A DNA stretch of 64,000 nucleotides from positions 1 through 64,000 of the forward strand of contig CAYVUV010000328.1 in assembly GCA_964455095.1 (NCBI GenBank), read 5' to 3'. The DNA comes from CAYVUV01 sp964455095 (lineage in GTDB: Bacteria > Desulfobacterota > Binatia > HRBIN30 > CADEER01). Shown here in pieces: positions 18,542 to 26,799 of the stretch. The translations under genes and the position numbers were made by a program. The notes under the pieces are model-generated. The model was not told where the DNA came from and did no database searches. It worked only from the letters and a program-made list of their open reading frames with translations. The stretch's first letter is position 1, and the number at the start of each line of letters is the position of its first letter.

Positions 18542-21526
18542 GTGTCCGACCGCGTGACGGAGACAGCCCTCGACCCCATATTGCCGCAAGCCCGCCGGCC
18601 CACGCGCCGCACATGGCTGCTCGCCGGCGCGCTGCTGGTGTGGGCGGCCAGCGTGGGCACGGCCCTGTGGGCGCAGTACCAGATCGCGCCGCTCGGCCGC
18701 CTGGAGCAGGCGGTATGGCTCTATGCCCTCGCCGCGGTCCTGGGCAGCGGCGCGATCTGGTTCATCGATCGCGAGGTGCCGCTGCCCGAGCCCGCCGCGG
18801 CGCCGGTGGCTGACGCGCCGAATCGTTGGCGCCGCGCCGCAGGCGTCGTTCTGCTCGCCGCCGGGATCGGCGCCGTCGGCTACGCCGTACACATCCTCGA
18901 CACCGCGGCCGCCTACGCGCCCGCATTCGACTACTGGTGCGTCGGGTTGCTGCTGACCGCCCTGGCGCTGTGGATCGGCGGCCGCGGCGCCCTGCTTCCC
19001 GCCTGGCGCCGCCCCAGTCGCGCGCAGTGGCTCGAGATAGCCCTCGTCATCGCCATCCTCGCCGTCGCCGTGGCGTTGCGGCTGCCCGACCTGGTGCAGA
19101 TCCCGCCCGAGGTGCACGGCGACGAGGCCGCGTGCGGGCTCGAGGCACGCCGCATCCTGCACGGCGAGGTGCCCAACCTGTTCGGCGTCGGATGGTACCA
19201 GATCCCGAACATCAGCTTCGCCATCTCCGCCGCCGTGATGTGGCTGTTCGGCGAAGACCTGTGGGGATTCCGCATCGCCTCGGTGATCCAGGGCACGCTG
19301 GCGGTGCTGCTGCTGTACCTGCTGGCGAAGCGTCTGTTCTCGCGCCGCATCGCTGCCGTGGCGGCGTTTCTGCTCGCCGTCTCGCACTGGCACATCCACT
19401 TCAGCCGCTCCGGCATCAACTACGTCCAGGCCCAGGTGGCGACGCTGCTGGTCCTCTACTTCCTCGTCCGCGCCCTGCAGACTCGCCGCGTCCTGAGCTG
19501 GCTGCTGGCCGGCTTTTCGATGGGTCTGTGCGTCAACGTGTATTACGCCGCCCGCCTTGCCCCGGTGCTCGGCGCCGCCTTTGTCGGCTATGCGCTGATC
19601 AGCGAACGCGGGTTCCTGCGCCGCCAGGCGCCGGGGATCGCCGCGCTGGTGCTCGGCGCGGCGCTGTTCCTGGCACCGATGACGATCGTCTTCTCGCAAG
19701 ATCCGCAAGCCTTCACCAGTCGCACCGAGGGCGTGTTCATCCTGTCGAAGAACAGTCTCAATCACGCCCTGTACAGCTACCAGGTCAAGACGATCGGCGA
19801 GGTCTTGCGCATCCAAACCGTACACACGCTCACCGCTTTCAACTGGCGGGGCGAAACGAGCCTGCAACACAATCACCGCGGCCCGCTGATCGACTTCTGG
19901 GCGAGCGCGCTGTTCGTCGTCGGCGTCGCCGCGGTCACCGTGCACGCGTGGCGCCGTTCGTACTTCCTGGTCGCCCTCTGGTTCTGGCTGACGCTCGTGC
20001 TCGGCTCGATCTTCACCATCGACGCCATGTTCTCGCCGCGCGTCATCGCCGCCGTACCGGTGCTCTTTCTCTTCCCGGCACTGGTCGTCGACGCCGGGTG
20101 GCGCGCCAGCGGCCGCCTGCTCGGGCGCTGGGGCACCTGGATCTTTGCCGTGCCCGCGCTCGCCTTCCTCGCTCTCAGCGCCCAGCAGAACTACCAGGAC
20201 TACTTCGTGCTCCACATCGGGCAGATGCAGACCGCGGGCGGCAACACGATTCTCTCCCACTACGCCGCGGCGATGAACGACCGCTACCAGGTCTACCTCC
20301 TCGGCCGCACCTCGTTGCTCTACGACACCGAGCGCTTCCTGATTCCCGACGTCGACGGCGTCGACGTGCGCGAGGACCCGTTGCCCCTGCCGCTGCGCCG
20401 CATTCCGGAGAGCAAGGGCATCGTCTTCATCGTCGACTACTTCTGGCCCGAAGGGGCCGAACGGCTGCGCGCCATTCAGCAGGCGTACCCGAACGGCAAG
20501 ACCGACATCCTCAAGACGACGGCGGGCATCGCCGTGTACCACGTGCACATCGTCGAACCGCAGGACCTCATCGCCGCCGCACCCGACGCGGTGCGCGAGC
20601 CGCGGCCGCTGCCGGCGGTGCGCGTGGCCCAGGCGCAGGCCGCCCGCGGAGCCTCGGTGCAGCCGCCGCGGCTGGCGCCGGTGCGCGCGCAGCCCGCCCG
20701 CCCGCGCGTCTGGTTGGCGCTGGCCGACCTGCCCGAAGCGCGCGAAGTGGCCGTCGCCAGCGGCGGCGTGCTCTTCGTCGTCGACCCGACCACCAAGCAG
20801 GTGCGTCGGTACTCCGCCGAGGGCGTACCGCTCGGGGCCGTGGCGGGCATCGACAAGGACGCCTTCGAAGACCCGCGCGCGGTCGCGGCCGGGCCGGACG
20901 GCAACGCGTACGTGCTCGACGCCAAGCGCGATCTCGTCGCCGTGTTGGGTCCGGACGGCGCGCTGCTGCGCACCATCGTGCTGCCGGGCGCATACTTCCC
21001 CAATCACATCGCGATCGACGCCGATGGCAGCGTGGTGGTCGCCGACACCGGGCAGAGCCGCGTCATGCGCGTCGCGCCCGACGGCCAGGTCACCACTACC
21101 GTCGGGCCGCGCGGCAGCGCGCCGCTCGACCAGCCGACCACGGTCGCCCTCGGGCCCGACGGGGAGATCTTCGTCGTCGACGGCGTCAACCCGCGCCTGG
21201 TCGTACTCGGCCCGGATCTCAGCTTTCAACGCGAGTGGCCGGTGCCGCCGTCGCCGATCCTGCCCGGCGCCCACGCGTTGATCGCCGACGGCCAGGTCCT
21301 GTTGTCGCAACCCAGCGGCGGCGCGATTCTGCGCTACGATCTGCAGGGACAGACGCGCGGGCAGGTCGGGGCCGGAGCCGTGCAGGTGCCGGTCGGGCTG
21401 ACGCGGGCGCCCGACGGCGCGCTGTTGGTCGTCGACCCCGGGGCAGGCGGCATCGTGCGCCTGAACCTGCCGGGCCAGCCGGCTGCCGCCGCCGCGGCAG
21501 TGCAGAGGAGCGCCCCACCGCCATGA
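18542..21526 (+). CDS. GT-C (GT39-like) membrane glycosyltransferase with C-terminal NHL propeller
   Basis: A 994-residue fusion. About 12 hydrophobic helices fill residues 20-560; the first-loop acidic motif P-P-E-V-H-G-D-E-A-A is near residue 190. After a Pro/Ala/Arg linker (about 690-720) come NHL-type repeats (about 724-994: V-L-F-V-V-D-P, A-Y-V-L-D, V-V-V-A-D-T-G, I-F-V-V-D-G), a propeller expected in the periplasm. The GTG at 18542 is preferred because GGAG of GGAGAGGAG lies six bases upstream; the frame stays open further but that stretch is Arg/Pro filler in the divergent promoter region. It overlaps the next gene by four bases (ATGA). It is the second GT-C/NHL fusion in this island. 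Confidence 0.86.
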   Translation: MSDRVTETALDPILPQARRPTRRTWLLAGALLVWAASVGTALWAQYQIAPLGRLEQAVWLYALAAVLGSGAIWFIDREVPLPEPAAAPVADAPNRWRRAAGVVLLAAGIGAVGYAVHILDTAAAYAPAFDYWCVGLLLTALALWIGGRGALLPAWRRPSRAQWLEIALVIAILAVAVALRLPDLVQIPPEVHGDEAACGLEARRILHGEVPNLFGVGWYQIPNISFAISAAVMWLFGEDLWGFRIASVIQGTLAVLLLYLLAKRLFSRRIAAVAAFLLAVSHWHIHFSRSGINYVQAQVATLLVLYFLVRALQTRRVLSWLLAGFSMGLCVNVYYAARLAPVLGAAFVGYALISERGFLRRQAPGIAALVLGAALFLAPMTIVFSQDPQAFTSRTEGVFILSKNSLNHALYSYQVKTIGEVLRIQTVHTLTAFNWRGETSLQHNHRGPLIDFWASALFVVGVAAVTVHAWRRSYFLVALWFWLTLVLGSIFTIDAMFSPRVIAAVPVLFLFPALVVDAGWRASGRLLGRWGTWIFAVPALAFLALSAQQNYQDYFVLHIGQMQTAGGNTILSHYAAAMNDRYQVYLLGRTSLLYDTERFLIPDVDGVDVREDPLPLPLRRIPESKGIVFIVDYFWPEGAERLRAIQQAYPNGKTDILKTTAGIAVYHVHIVEPQDLIAAAPDAVREPRPLPAVRVAQAQAARGASVQPPRLAPVRAQPARPRVWLALADLPEAREVAVASGGVLFVVDPTTKQVRRYSAEGVPLGAVAGIDKDAFEDPRAVAAGPDGNAYVLDAKRDLVAVLGPDGALLRTIVLPGAYFPNHIAIDADGSVVVADTGQSRVMRVAPDGQVTTTVGPRGSAPLDQPTTVALGPDGEIFVVDGVNPRLVVLGPDLSFQREWPVPPSPILPGAHALIADGQVLLSQPSGGAILRYDLQGQTRGQVGAGAVQVPVGLTRAPDGALLVVDPGAGGIVRLNLPGQPAAAAAAVQRSAPPP

Positions 21527-22809
21527 CCAGCGCACCGATCGAGCTCAGCGCCGTCGTCCCCGTGCTCAACGAGCACGACAATGTCCAGGCCCTGCTGCCG
21601 CGTCTGCAGCGCGTGCTCGGCACGCTCGGCTGTACCTGGGAAGTGCTGGTCGTCGACGGCGGCTCGCGCGACGGCACACCCGACGTGGCGCGGGCACTCG
21701 GCGCCGAAGTCGTCACCCAGCGCGACCCCGGCTACGGCGGCGCGCTGCGCACGGGCTTCGCCACGGCGCGCGGGCGCTGGGTGCTGACGCTCGACGCCGA
21801 CCTCTCGCACGACCCCGACTTCGTCGGCAAGTTGTGGCGCGCGCGCGAACGCGCCGACCTCGTCATCGCCTCGCGCTACGTCACCGGCGGCGTCGCCTAC
21901 ATGCCGGTGCACCGCAAAGTGCTCAGCCGCGTGCTCAACCGCTTCTTCGCCTACGGGCTCGGCCTGCCGGTGCACGACATGTCGAGCGGCTTTCGGCTGT
22001 ACAACGCCCGCGCGTTGCAGGGCCTGGCGCTCGAGGGCCGCAACTTCGACATCGTCGAGGAGATTCTGGTCAAGGCCTACGCCGACGGGTGGCGCGTCGA
22101 GGAGGTGCCGTTCACCTACTTCCCGCGCGACCGCGGCACCTCGAACGCGCGCATCGTCGCCTTCGGCGTCGACCTGCTGCGCGCCTTCGGGCGCCTGTGG
22201 CGGTTGCGCAGCTCGATCGAATCGGCCGACTACGACGAGCGCGCGTTCTACAGCCGCATCCCGCTGCAGCGCTACTGGCAGCAGCGCCGCCACGAGATCA
22301 TCACCGCCATGGCGCGCGGCGCCGGCCGCACGCTCGACGTCGGCTGCGGCTCGAGCATCATTCTGCAGAGCCTCAACGACGCCGTCGGCCTCGACGTGCT
22401 GGCCAACAAGCTGCGCTACATGCGCCGCTACGGCACGCCGCTGGTGCGCGGCTCGATCACCGCGCTGCCGATGGCCACCGCCAGCTTCGACTGCGTCGTC
22501 TGCTCGCAGGTCATCGAGCATCTGCCCGCCGACCCGGCGATCTTCGAGGAGCTGACGCGCGTGCTGCGCCCCGGCGGCCTGCTCATCCTCGGCACGCCCG
22601 ACTACGCCACGATCGGCTGGCGCACGATCGAACCGCTGTACGGCTTCTTCGCCCCGGGCGGGTACAAGGACGAGCACATCACGCACTACACCCACACCAG
22701 CCTCACCGCGCTCGCCGGGCAGTACGGCTACGACATCATCGACGAGGGCTACGTCTTCCGCAGCGAGCTGGTCTTCGCCATGCGCAAGCGCGCCGCCGCC
22801 GCCGTTTAG
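21523..22809 (+). CDS. Bifunctional GT2 polyprenyl-phosphate glycosyltransferase / SAM methyltransferase
   Basis: A 428-residue fusion. Residues 1-225 are a GT2 enzyme of the dolichyl-phosphate-mannose synthase type: V-V-P-V-L-N-E-H-D-N, V-V-D-G-G-S-R-D-G-T, and the metal-binding D-A-D near residue 90. It lacks the C-terminal membrane helices of larger GT2 proteins. Residues about 240-428 are a class I methyltransferase with L-D-V-G-C-G-S and the post-motif C-S-Q-V-I-E-H-L. The ATG overlaps the stop of the GT-C/NHL gene (ATGA). It could make the polyprenyl-phosphate sugar used by the neighbouring GT-C proteins; the methyltransferase may cap a sugar or act on the lipid. That role is inferred from position. 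Confidence 0.88.
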   Translation: MTSAPIELSAVVPVLNEHDNVQALLPRLQRVLGTLGCTWEVLVVDGGSRDGTPDVARALGAEVVTQRDPGYGGALRTGFATARGRWVLTLDADLSHDPDFVGKLWRARERADLVIASRYVTGGVAYMPVHRKVLSRVLNRFFAYGLGLPVHDMSSGFRLYNARALQGLALEGRNFDIVEEILVKAYADGWRVEEVPFTYFPRDRGTSNARIVAFGVDLLRAFGRLWRLRSSIESADYDERAFYSRIPLQRYWQQRRHEIITAMARGAGRTLDVGCGSSIILQSLNDAVGLDVLANKLRYMRRYGTPLVRGSITALPMATASFDCVVCSQVIEHLPADPAIFEELTRVLRPGGLLILGTPDYATIGWRTIEPLYGFFAPGGYKDEHITHYTHTSLTALAGQYGYDIIDEGYVFRSELVFAMRKRAAAAV

Positions 22810-22906
22810 CCCGCGCACGCGCAACCCTCCGGCGCGTTGGTGGTAACCTTTTGCAGCGCTCGGACGTGTCGTCGGTGTCGGCGACATTTCAGACCGGGAG
22901 GGTGGC

Positions 22907-23440
22907 ATGCGACTGATCGAAAAGCTCAAGGCCTACGGGGAGGTCCTGCGCCGCGCACGGCGGCCGATCGAAATCCTGCCGCTGCTGCGCCGCCGGCCGG
23001 CGCTGCTGCTGGGCGTCAATGCCTTCGAGCTCGCGCAGCTCTCCTGCGGCCGCGTCGACACGCGCCTCAAGACGCTGGCGGAGCTGAAGACGAGCGCGCT
23101 GATCGGCTGCGAATTCTGCCTCGACATCGGCACCGCGCTGAGCCGCTCGCTGCGGATCACCGAACAGCAGCTGCTCGACCTGCCCCGCTACGAGAGCAGC
23201 CCGGCGTTCGACGCGCTCGACCGCCTGGTGCTCGATCTGGCCGTGGCGATGGCGCGCACGCCGACGCAGATGCCCTACGGTCTGCTCGCCCGCCTGCGCG
23301 ACCACTTCGACGAAGCGCAACTGGTCGAGCTCACCGCGGCGATCGCCTGGGAACACTACCGCGGCCGGTTCAATCAGGTTTTCGGCGTACAACCGGCCGG
23401 CTTTTCGGAGGGCGCGTTCTGCGTGCTGCCCGAGCGCTGA
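22907..23440 (+). CDS. Carboxymuconolactone decarboxylase / AhpD-like protein
   Basis: A 177-residue helical protein of the CMD/AhpD superfamily. The redox C-x2-C motif is present in I-G-C-E-F-C-L-D-I-G near residues 67-76, with a following stretch typical of peroxidase-type members, and the C-terminal H-Y-R-G-R-F-N. Members with this CxxC are usually thiol-dependent peroxide reductases or uncharacterised. GGGAGG lies just upstream of the ATG. It is the last gene of the plus-strand run and converges on the DUF1330 gene. Confidence 0.85.
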   Translation: MRLIEKLKAYGEVLRRARRPIEILPLLRRRPALLLGVNAFELAQLSCGRVDTRLKTLAELKTSALIGCEFCLDIGTALSRSLRITEQQLLDLPRYESSPAFDALDRLVLDLAVAMARTPTQMPYGLLARLRDHFDEAQLVELTAAIAWEHYRGRFNQVFGVQPAGFSEGAFCVLPER

Positions 23441-23465
23441 GCGCGCGCACGCACGGCCGAGCAGA

Positions 23466-23804
23466 CTACAGCTTGACTGGCGTGCGGACCGACTCGGCCG
23501 GCGCCGATGGGAGCTCTTCGGCGAGGACGACGTGCACTTCTCCCGCGCCCTCGCGCAGCGTGCGCACCTCGCGGTACTCCGCCGAGTGCCAGAACGCGCG
23601 CGCCGCCTCGGCGGACGGGAACTTGGTCACCAGCAGGAAGAAGTCGCCCCATGCGTCGGCCGAGCCCTCGAGGACTTCAATCGGTCGCCCGCGGGCGACG
23701 TAGCGGCTGCCGTGCGCCGCGCCGAGACTGCTGACCGCCTCGACGTACTTCTGATACTGGGCCGGGTTGGTGATACGCGTCTTGATGAACAGGTAGGCGG
23801 ACAT
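23466..23804 (-). CDS. DUF1330 family protein
   Basis: A 112-residue dimeric alpha/beta-barrel (ferredoxin-like) protein. Landmarks are the start A-Y-L-F-I-K-T-R-I-T-N-P, Y-Q-K-Y, the R-Y-V-A-R-G-R-P-I-E-V-L-E-G segment, and F-P-S-A-E-A-A-R-A-F-W-H-S-A-E-Y. Biochemical function of the family is unknown. The ATG at 23804 matches the family N-terminus; the frame upstream is not conserved. It is divergent from the GH3 gene. Confidence 0.87.
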   Translation of the reverse strand: MSAYLFIKTRITNPAQYQKYVEAVSSLGAAHGSRYVARGRPIEVLEGSADAWGDFFLLVTKFPSAEAARAFWHSAEYREVRTLREGAGEVHVVLAEELPSAPAESVRTPVKL

Positions 23805-23895
23805 GGATTGCCTTTCTGTCCTGCGCGCCGCATCGCGACCGGTAGGTGACGGCGCCTTCGGACGGCCAGCAGAGCTACTGTGATTTCCGCCGGTG

Positions 23896-23920
23896 GTCAA
23901 AGGAGGGCGCCGCCTTTGAC
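23896..23920. promoter_or_regulatory. Inverted repeat upstream of GH3 gene (GTCAAAGG-N9-CCTTTGAC)
   Basis: Perfect 8-bp arms (23896-23903 and 23913-23920) in the divergent region, ending about 50 bp before the GH3 start. Size and position fit an operator for a sugar-responsive regulator; no regulator gene is adjacent. Confidence 0.45.
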
Positions 23921-23968
23921 TTTCCCTCGCGCCCCGGGTTGTCTGGCGCGCGGCGAGAAGGGGGCAGC

Positions 23969-26326
23969 ATGAGCGAGACGTACCGCGACGCCGGGCAGCC
24001 GATCGACGTGCGGGTCGACGACCTGTTGGCGCGCATGACGTTGGACGAGAAGCTGGCGCAGATCGGCTGCGTGTGGTCGACCAGCCTGCACGACGGCGCC
24101 GCCGGACTGGTCGAGCGCCAGGCGGTGGCGAAGCTGAGCCATGGCATCGGACACGTGACGCGCATCGGCGGCGCCACCGTGCTCGGGCCGAGTGAAAGCG
24201 CGCGCTTCGCCAACGCCATCCAACGCTTTCTCGTCGAGCAGACGCGGCTCGGCATCCCGGCGATCATTCACGAGGAGAGCTGCGCCGGCTTCCAGGCCCG
24301 CGATGCGACCTGTTTCCCGCAGGCGATCGGGCTGGCCGCGACGTGGGAGCCGGCATTGATCGAGGCGATGACACGCGTCATCCGCACCCAGATGCGGGCC
24401 GTCGGCGCGCACCAGTCGCTGGCGCCGGTGCTCGATGTCGCGCGCGATCCGCGCTGGGGGCGCACTGAGGAGACCTTCGGCGAGGACCCCTGGCTGATCG
24501 CGCAGATGGGCATCGCCTACGTGCGCGGCCTGCAGGGCGACGATCTCGCCGCCGGCATCGTCGCCACCGGCAAGCACTTCCTCGGCTACGGCGCCTCGGA
24601 GGGCGGCATGAACTGGGCCCCGGCGCACCTCGGGCGCCGCGAGATCCTCGACGTCTACGCCTTCCCGTTCGAGGCGGCGATACGCGTCGCGCACCTGGCG
24701 TCGATGATGAATGCCTACAACGAGATCGACGGCATTCCGCTCGGCGCCTCGCGCGACCTGCTGCACGACCTGCTGCGCGGCCAGCTCGGCTTCGCCGGCG
24801 TCGTGGTCTCCGACTACTTCACCGTCGCCACGCTGCATCAGTACCACCGCCTGGCGCACGACGAGGGCGATGCGGCGCGGCTGGCGCTCGAGGCGGGCAT
24901 GGACGTCGAGTTGCCGGCGGTCAACTGCTTCGGCGCGCCGTTGCGCGCCGCGATCGAGGCGGGTGACGTCGACGTCGCGCTGATCGACACGGCAGTCAGT
25001 CGCGTGCTGCGCATGAAGCTCGCGCTCGGGCTCTTCGAGCGCCCCTACGTCGACGCCGACGCGGCCCCCGCCGTTTTCGACACCGGCGAGCAGCGCGCGC
25101 TGGCGCATCGCCTCGCGCAGAAATCGATCGTGCTGCTCAAGAACGACGGCGACCTGCTGCCGCTGGCCAAGAGTGTGCGGGCGATCGCCGTCATCGGCCC
25201 GAGCGCCGACAGCATCCGCTTGCTGCAGGGCGACTACCATTACCCCGCCCACCTCGAAATCATGTACGGCGGAATTACCGAGGGCGACATGTCGCCGCGG
25301 CCGGACGGCGCCATCAACCTGGCGCAGCATTTCGTGCCCATGGTCAGCGTGCTGGCGGGCATCGCCGCGCGCGTCTCGCCGCAGACGGTCGTCCACCACG
25401 CGGCGGGCTGCGAGATTCTCGGCGAGTCGCGCGACGGATTCGCGGCGGCGGTCGCTGCGGCGCGCGCCGCCGACGTCGCTATCGTCGCCGTCGGCGAACG
25501 CTCGGGCCTGGTCGCCGGCTGCACCAGCGGCGAGTCGGTCGACCGCGCCGACCTCGGCCTCGCCGGCGTGCAGCAGGCGCTGGTCGAAGCGGTCGTCGCC
25601 ACCGGCACGCCGGTGGTGGTCGTGTTGATCAACGGCCGCCCGCTGGCGCTGCCGTGGATCGCGGCGCACGTGCCGGCCATCGTCGAAGCCTGGGTGCCCG
25701 GCGAGGAGGGCGGCACGGCCGTCGCCGACGTGCTGTTCGGCGATGTCAATCCCGCCGGCCGGCTGCCCATCTCGCTGCCGCGCTCGGTCGGCCAGGTGCC
25801 GGTCTTCTACAACCACAAGCCCTCCGGCGGGCGCTCGCACTGGAAGGGCGACTACGCCGACCTGAGTGCCGCGCCGCTGTTCCCGTTCGGCCACGGGCTC
25901 AGCTACACGCAGTTCACCTACACGGATCTCGACATCGCTCCCGCCACCGTCGACGCGCGCGGCCGGGTCCGCATCGGCGTCACGGTCGCCAACACCGGCG
26001 CCCGCGCCGGCGAGGAAGTCGTGCAGCTCTATGTGCGCGACACGGTCGGCAGCGTCACGCGCCCGGTGAAGGAGCTGAAGGGCTTTGCCCGCATCGCCCT
26101 CGCCGCCGGCGAGCGCCAGCGCATCACGTTCGATCTCGCAGTGCCGGCGCTGGGCTTTCACGACCGCGCGCTGCGCTATGTCGTCGAGGCGGGTGCCTTC
26201 GAGGTCATGCTCGGCGCCTCGTCCGAAGACATCCGCCTGACCGGCGCGCTCATTGTCGTCGGCGAGACCACCGAGATCGGGGCGGAGAAGCCGTTCACCT
26301 GCCCGGTAACGATCGCCGCCGCTTGA
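23969..26326 (+). CDS. Glycoside hydrolase family 3 (beta-glucosidase-like)
   Basis: A 785-residue GH3 enzyme. The TIM-barrel domain (about 1-330) has D-P-R-W-G-R, K-H-F-L-G-Y-G and the nucleophile Asp282 in V-V-S-D-Y-F. The alpha/beta sandwich domain (about 370-590) contains S-I-V-L-L-K-N-D-G. A C-terminal fibronectin III-like domain (about 690-770) has V-Q-L-Y-V-R-D. No signal peptide is seen, so it acts in the cytoplasm or is exported otherwise. Family members remove terminal beta-linked glucose, xylose or N-acetylglucosamine; the K-H-F-x-G motif favours beta-glucosidase or xylosidase over the NagZ group. The ATG at 23969 has GGGGG upstream. An operator-like palindrome precedes the gene. 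Confidence 0.92.
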   Translation: MSETYRDAGQPIDVRVDDLLARMTLDEKLAQIGCVWSTSLHDGAAGLVERQAVAKLSHGIGHVTRIGGATVLGPSESARFANAIQRFLVEQTRLGIPAIIHEESCAGFQARDATCFPQAIGLAATWEPALIEAMTRVIRTQMRAVGAHQSLAPVLDVARDPRWGRTEETFGEDPWLIAQMGIAYVRGLQGDDLAAGIVATGKHFLGYGASEGGMNWAPAHLGRREILDVYAFPFEAAIRVAHLASMMNAYNEIDGIPLGASRDLLHDLLRGQLGFAGVVVSDYFTVATLHQYHRLAHDEGDAARLALEAGMDVELPAVNCFGAPLRAAIEAGDVDVALIDTAVSRVLRMKLALGLFERPYVDADAAPAVFDTGEQRALAHRLAQKSIVLLKNDGDLLPLAKSVRAIAVIGPSADSIRLLQGDYHYPAHLEIMYGGITEGDMSPRPDGAINLAQHFVPMVSVLAGIAARVSPQTVVHHAAGCEILGESRDGFAAAVAAARAADVAIVAVGERSGLVAGCTSGESVDRADLGLAGVQQALVEAVVATGTPVVVVLINGRPLALPWIAAHVPAIVEAWVPGEEGGTAVADVLFGDVNPAGRLPISLPRSVGQVPVFYNHKPSGGRSHWKGDYADLSAAPLFPFGHGLSYTQFTYTDLDIAPATVDARGRVRIGVTVANTGARAGEEVVQLYVRDTVGSVTRPVKELKGFARIALAAGERQRITFDLAVPALGFHDRALRYVVEAGAFEVMLGASSEDIRLTGALIVVGETTEIGAEKPFTCPVTIAAA

Positions 26327-26375
26327 ATGTGGTGTTGGCCAACAAACCGGACCGCATGAGTCTCGATCGATGGGT

Positions 26376-26395
26376 CCCCCCTTTGAAAAAGGGGG
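26376..26395. repeat. Outer palindrome A of nested island
   Basis: CCCCCTTT pairs with AAAGGGGG around GAA; followed by TCTTCGTAGGTT. The reverse complement of this unit with its flank recurs at 26752-26784. Confidence 0.75.
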
Positions 26396-26469
26396 TCTTC
26401 GTAGGTTGGCGTGGGTGCTCGCGACGCGACTTGGGCCGGAGTTCCGGCCGCTCACCCGAACACTCCGGG

Positions 26470-26491
26470 CCCTCTCCCGGATGGGAGAGGG
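26470..26491. repeat. Inner palindrome B of nested island
   Basis: CCCTCTCCC/GGGAGAGGG stem with GGAT loop, followed by TTGGGTGAGGG. This sequence type is a widespread bacterial intergenic palindrome. Confidence 0.75.
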
Positions 26492-26622
26492 TTGGGTGAG
26501 GGGGATTGAACGCTCCGCCAACCTTATTTGCCCACAGTGCAGCACGCGAAGCCTCAGGGTGCGGGACCGACAAAGGGCTGTGGAAGAGGCTCATGGAATC
26601 CCCCTCACCCCCCTCACCCTAG

Positions 26623-26644
26623 CCCTCTCCCATCCGGGAGAGGG
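26623..26644. repeat. Inner palindrome B' of nested island (inverted)
   Basis: CCCTCTCCC/GGGAGAGGG stem with ATCC loop, preceded by CCCTCACCCTAG, i.e. the mirror image of the unit at 26470. Confidence 0.75.
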
Positions 26645-26765
26645 AATCGGAGTTCTTATGCGAAGTGGGACGGATCGCGGCAACACGTCGCACCCGAAAA
26701 CCCATTTCGTTCAATGGCCAGGGCTTTCCCGGGTTCTTCATTTCACCCGCACAAACCCACGAAGA

Positions 26766-26784
26766 CCCCCTTTTTCAGAGGGGG
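26766..26784. repeat. Outer palindrome A' of nested island (inverted)
   Basis: CCCCCT pairs with AGGGGG around TTTTCAG; preceded by AACCCACGAAGA, matching the flank of the unit at 26376 in reverse complement. It lies 16 bp after the stop of the alpha/beta hydrolase (minus strand). Confidence 0.7.
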
Positions 26785-26799
26785 AAGCAGACGCGAACG

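Larger units (their letters stand above)
26327..26799. other. Gene-free repeat island (473 bp)
   Basis: No supported gene. The space between the GH3 and alpha/beta-hydrolase 3' ends holds four palindromes arranged A-B-B'-A', listed separately. Outer units share CCCCCTTTTTC and an ACGAAGAC flank; inner units share CCCTCTCCC/GGGAGAGGG. The central 110 bp (about 26505-26610) show nothing recognisable. Confidence 0.8.

Noticed and set aside
18263..21535. Long antisense frame over the second GT-C/NHL gene
   Set aside because: Same shadow composition (Arg/Val/Asp/Gly/Gln repeats) and no recognisable motif.
21834..22916. Long plus-strand frame within the GT2-methyltransferase gene
   Set aside because: Out-of-frame shadow full of Arg and His.
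23897..26545. Long antisense frame over the GH3 gene
   Set aside because: Shadow composition; the GH3 motifs on the plus strand are complete.
26327..26799. Possible CRISPR array in the repeat island
   Set aside because: There are four palindromes of two families in mirror order, without regular spacing or spacers of equal length.
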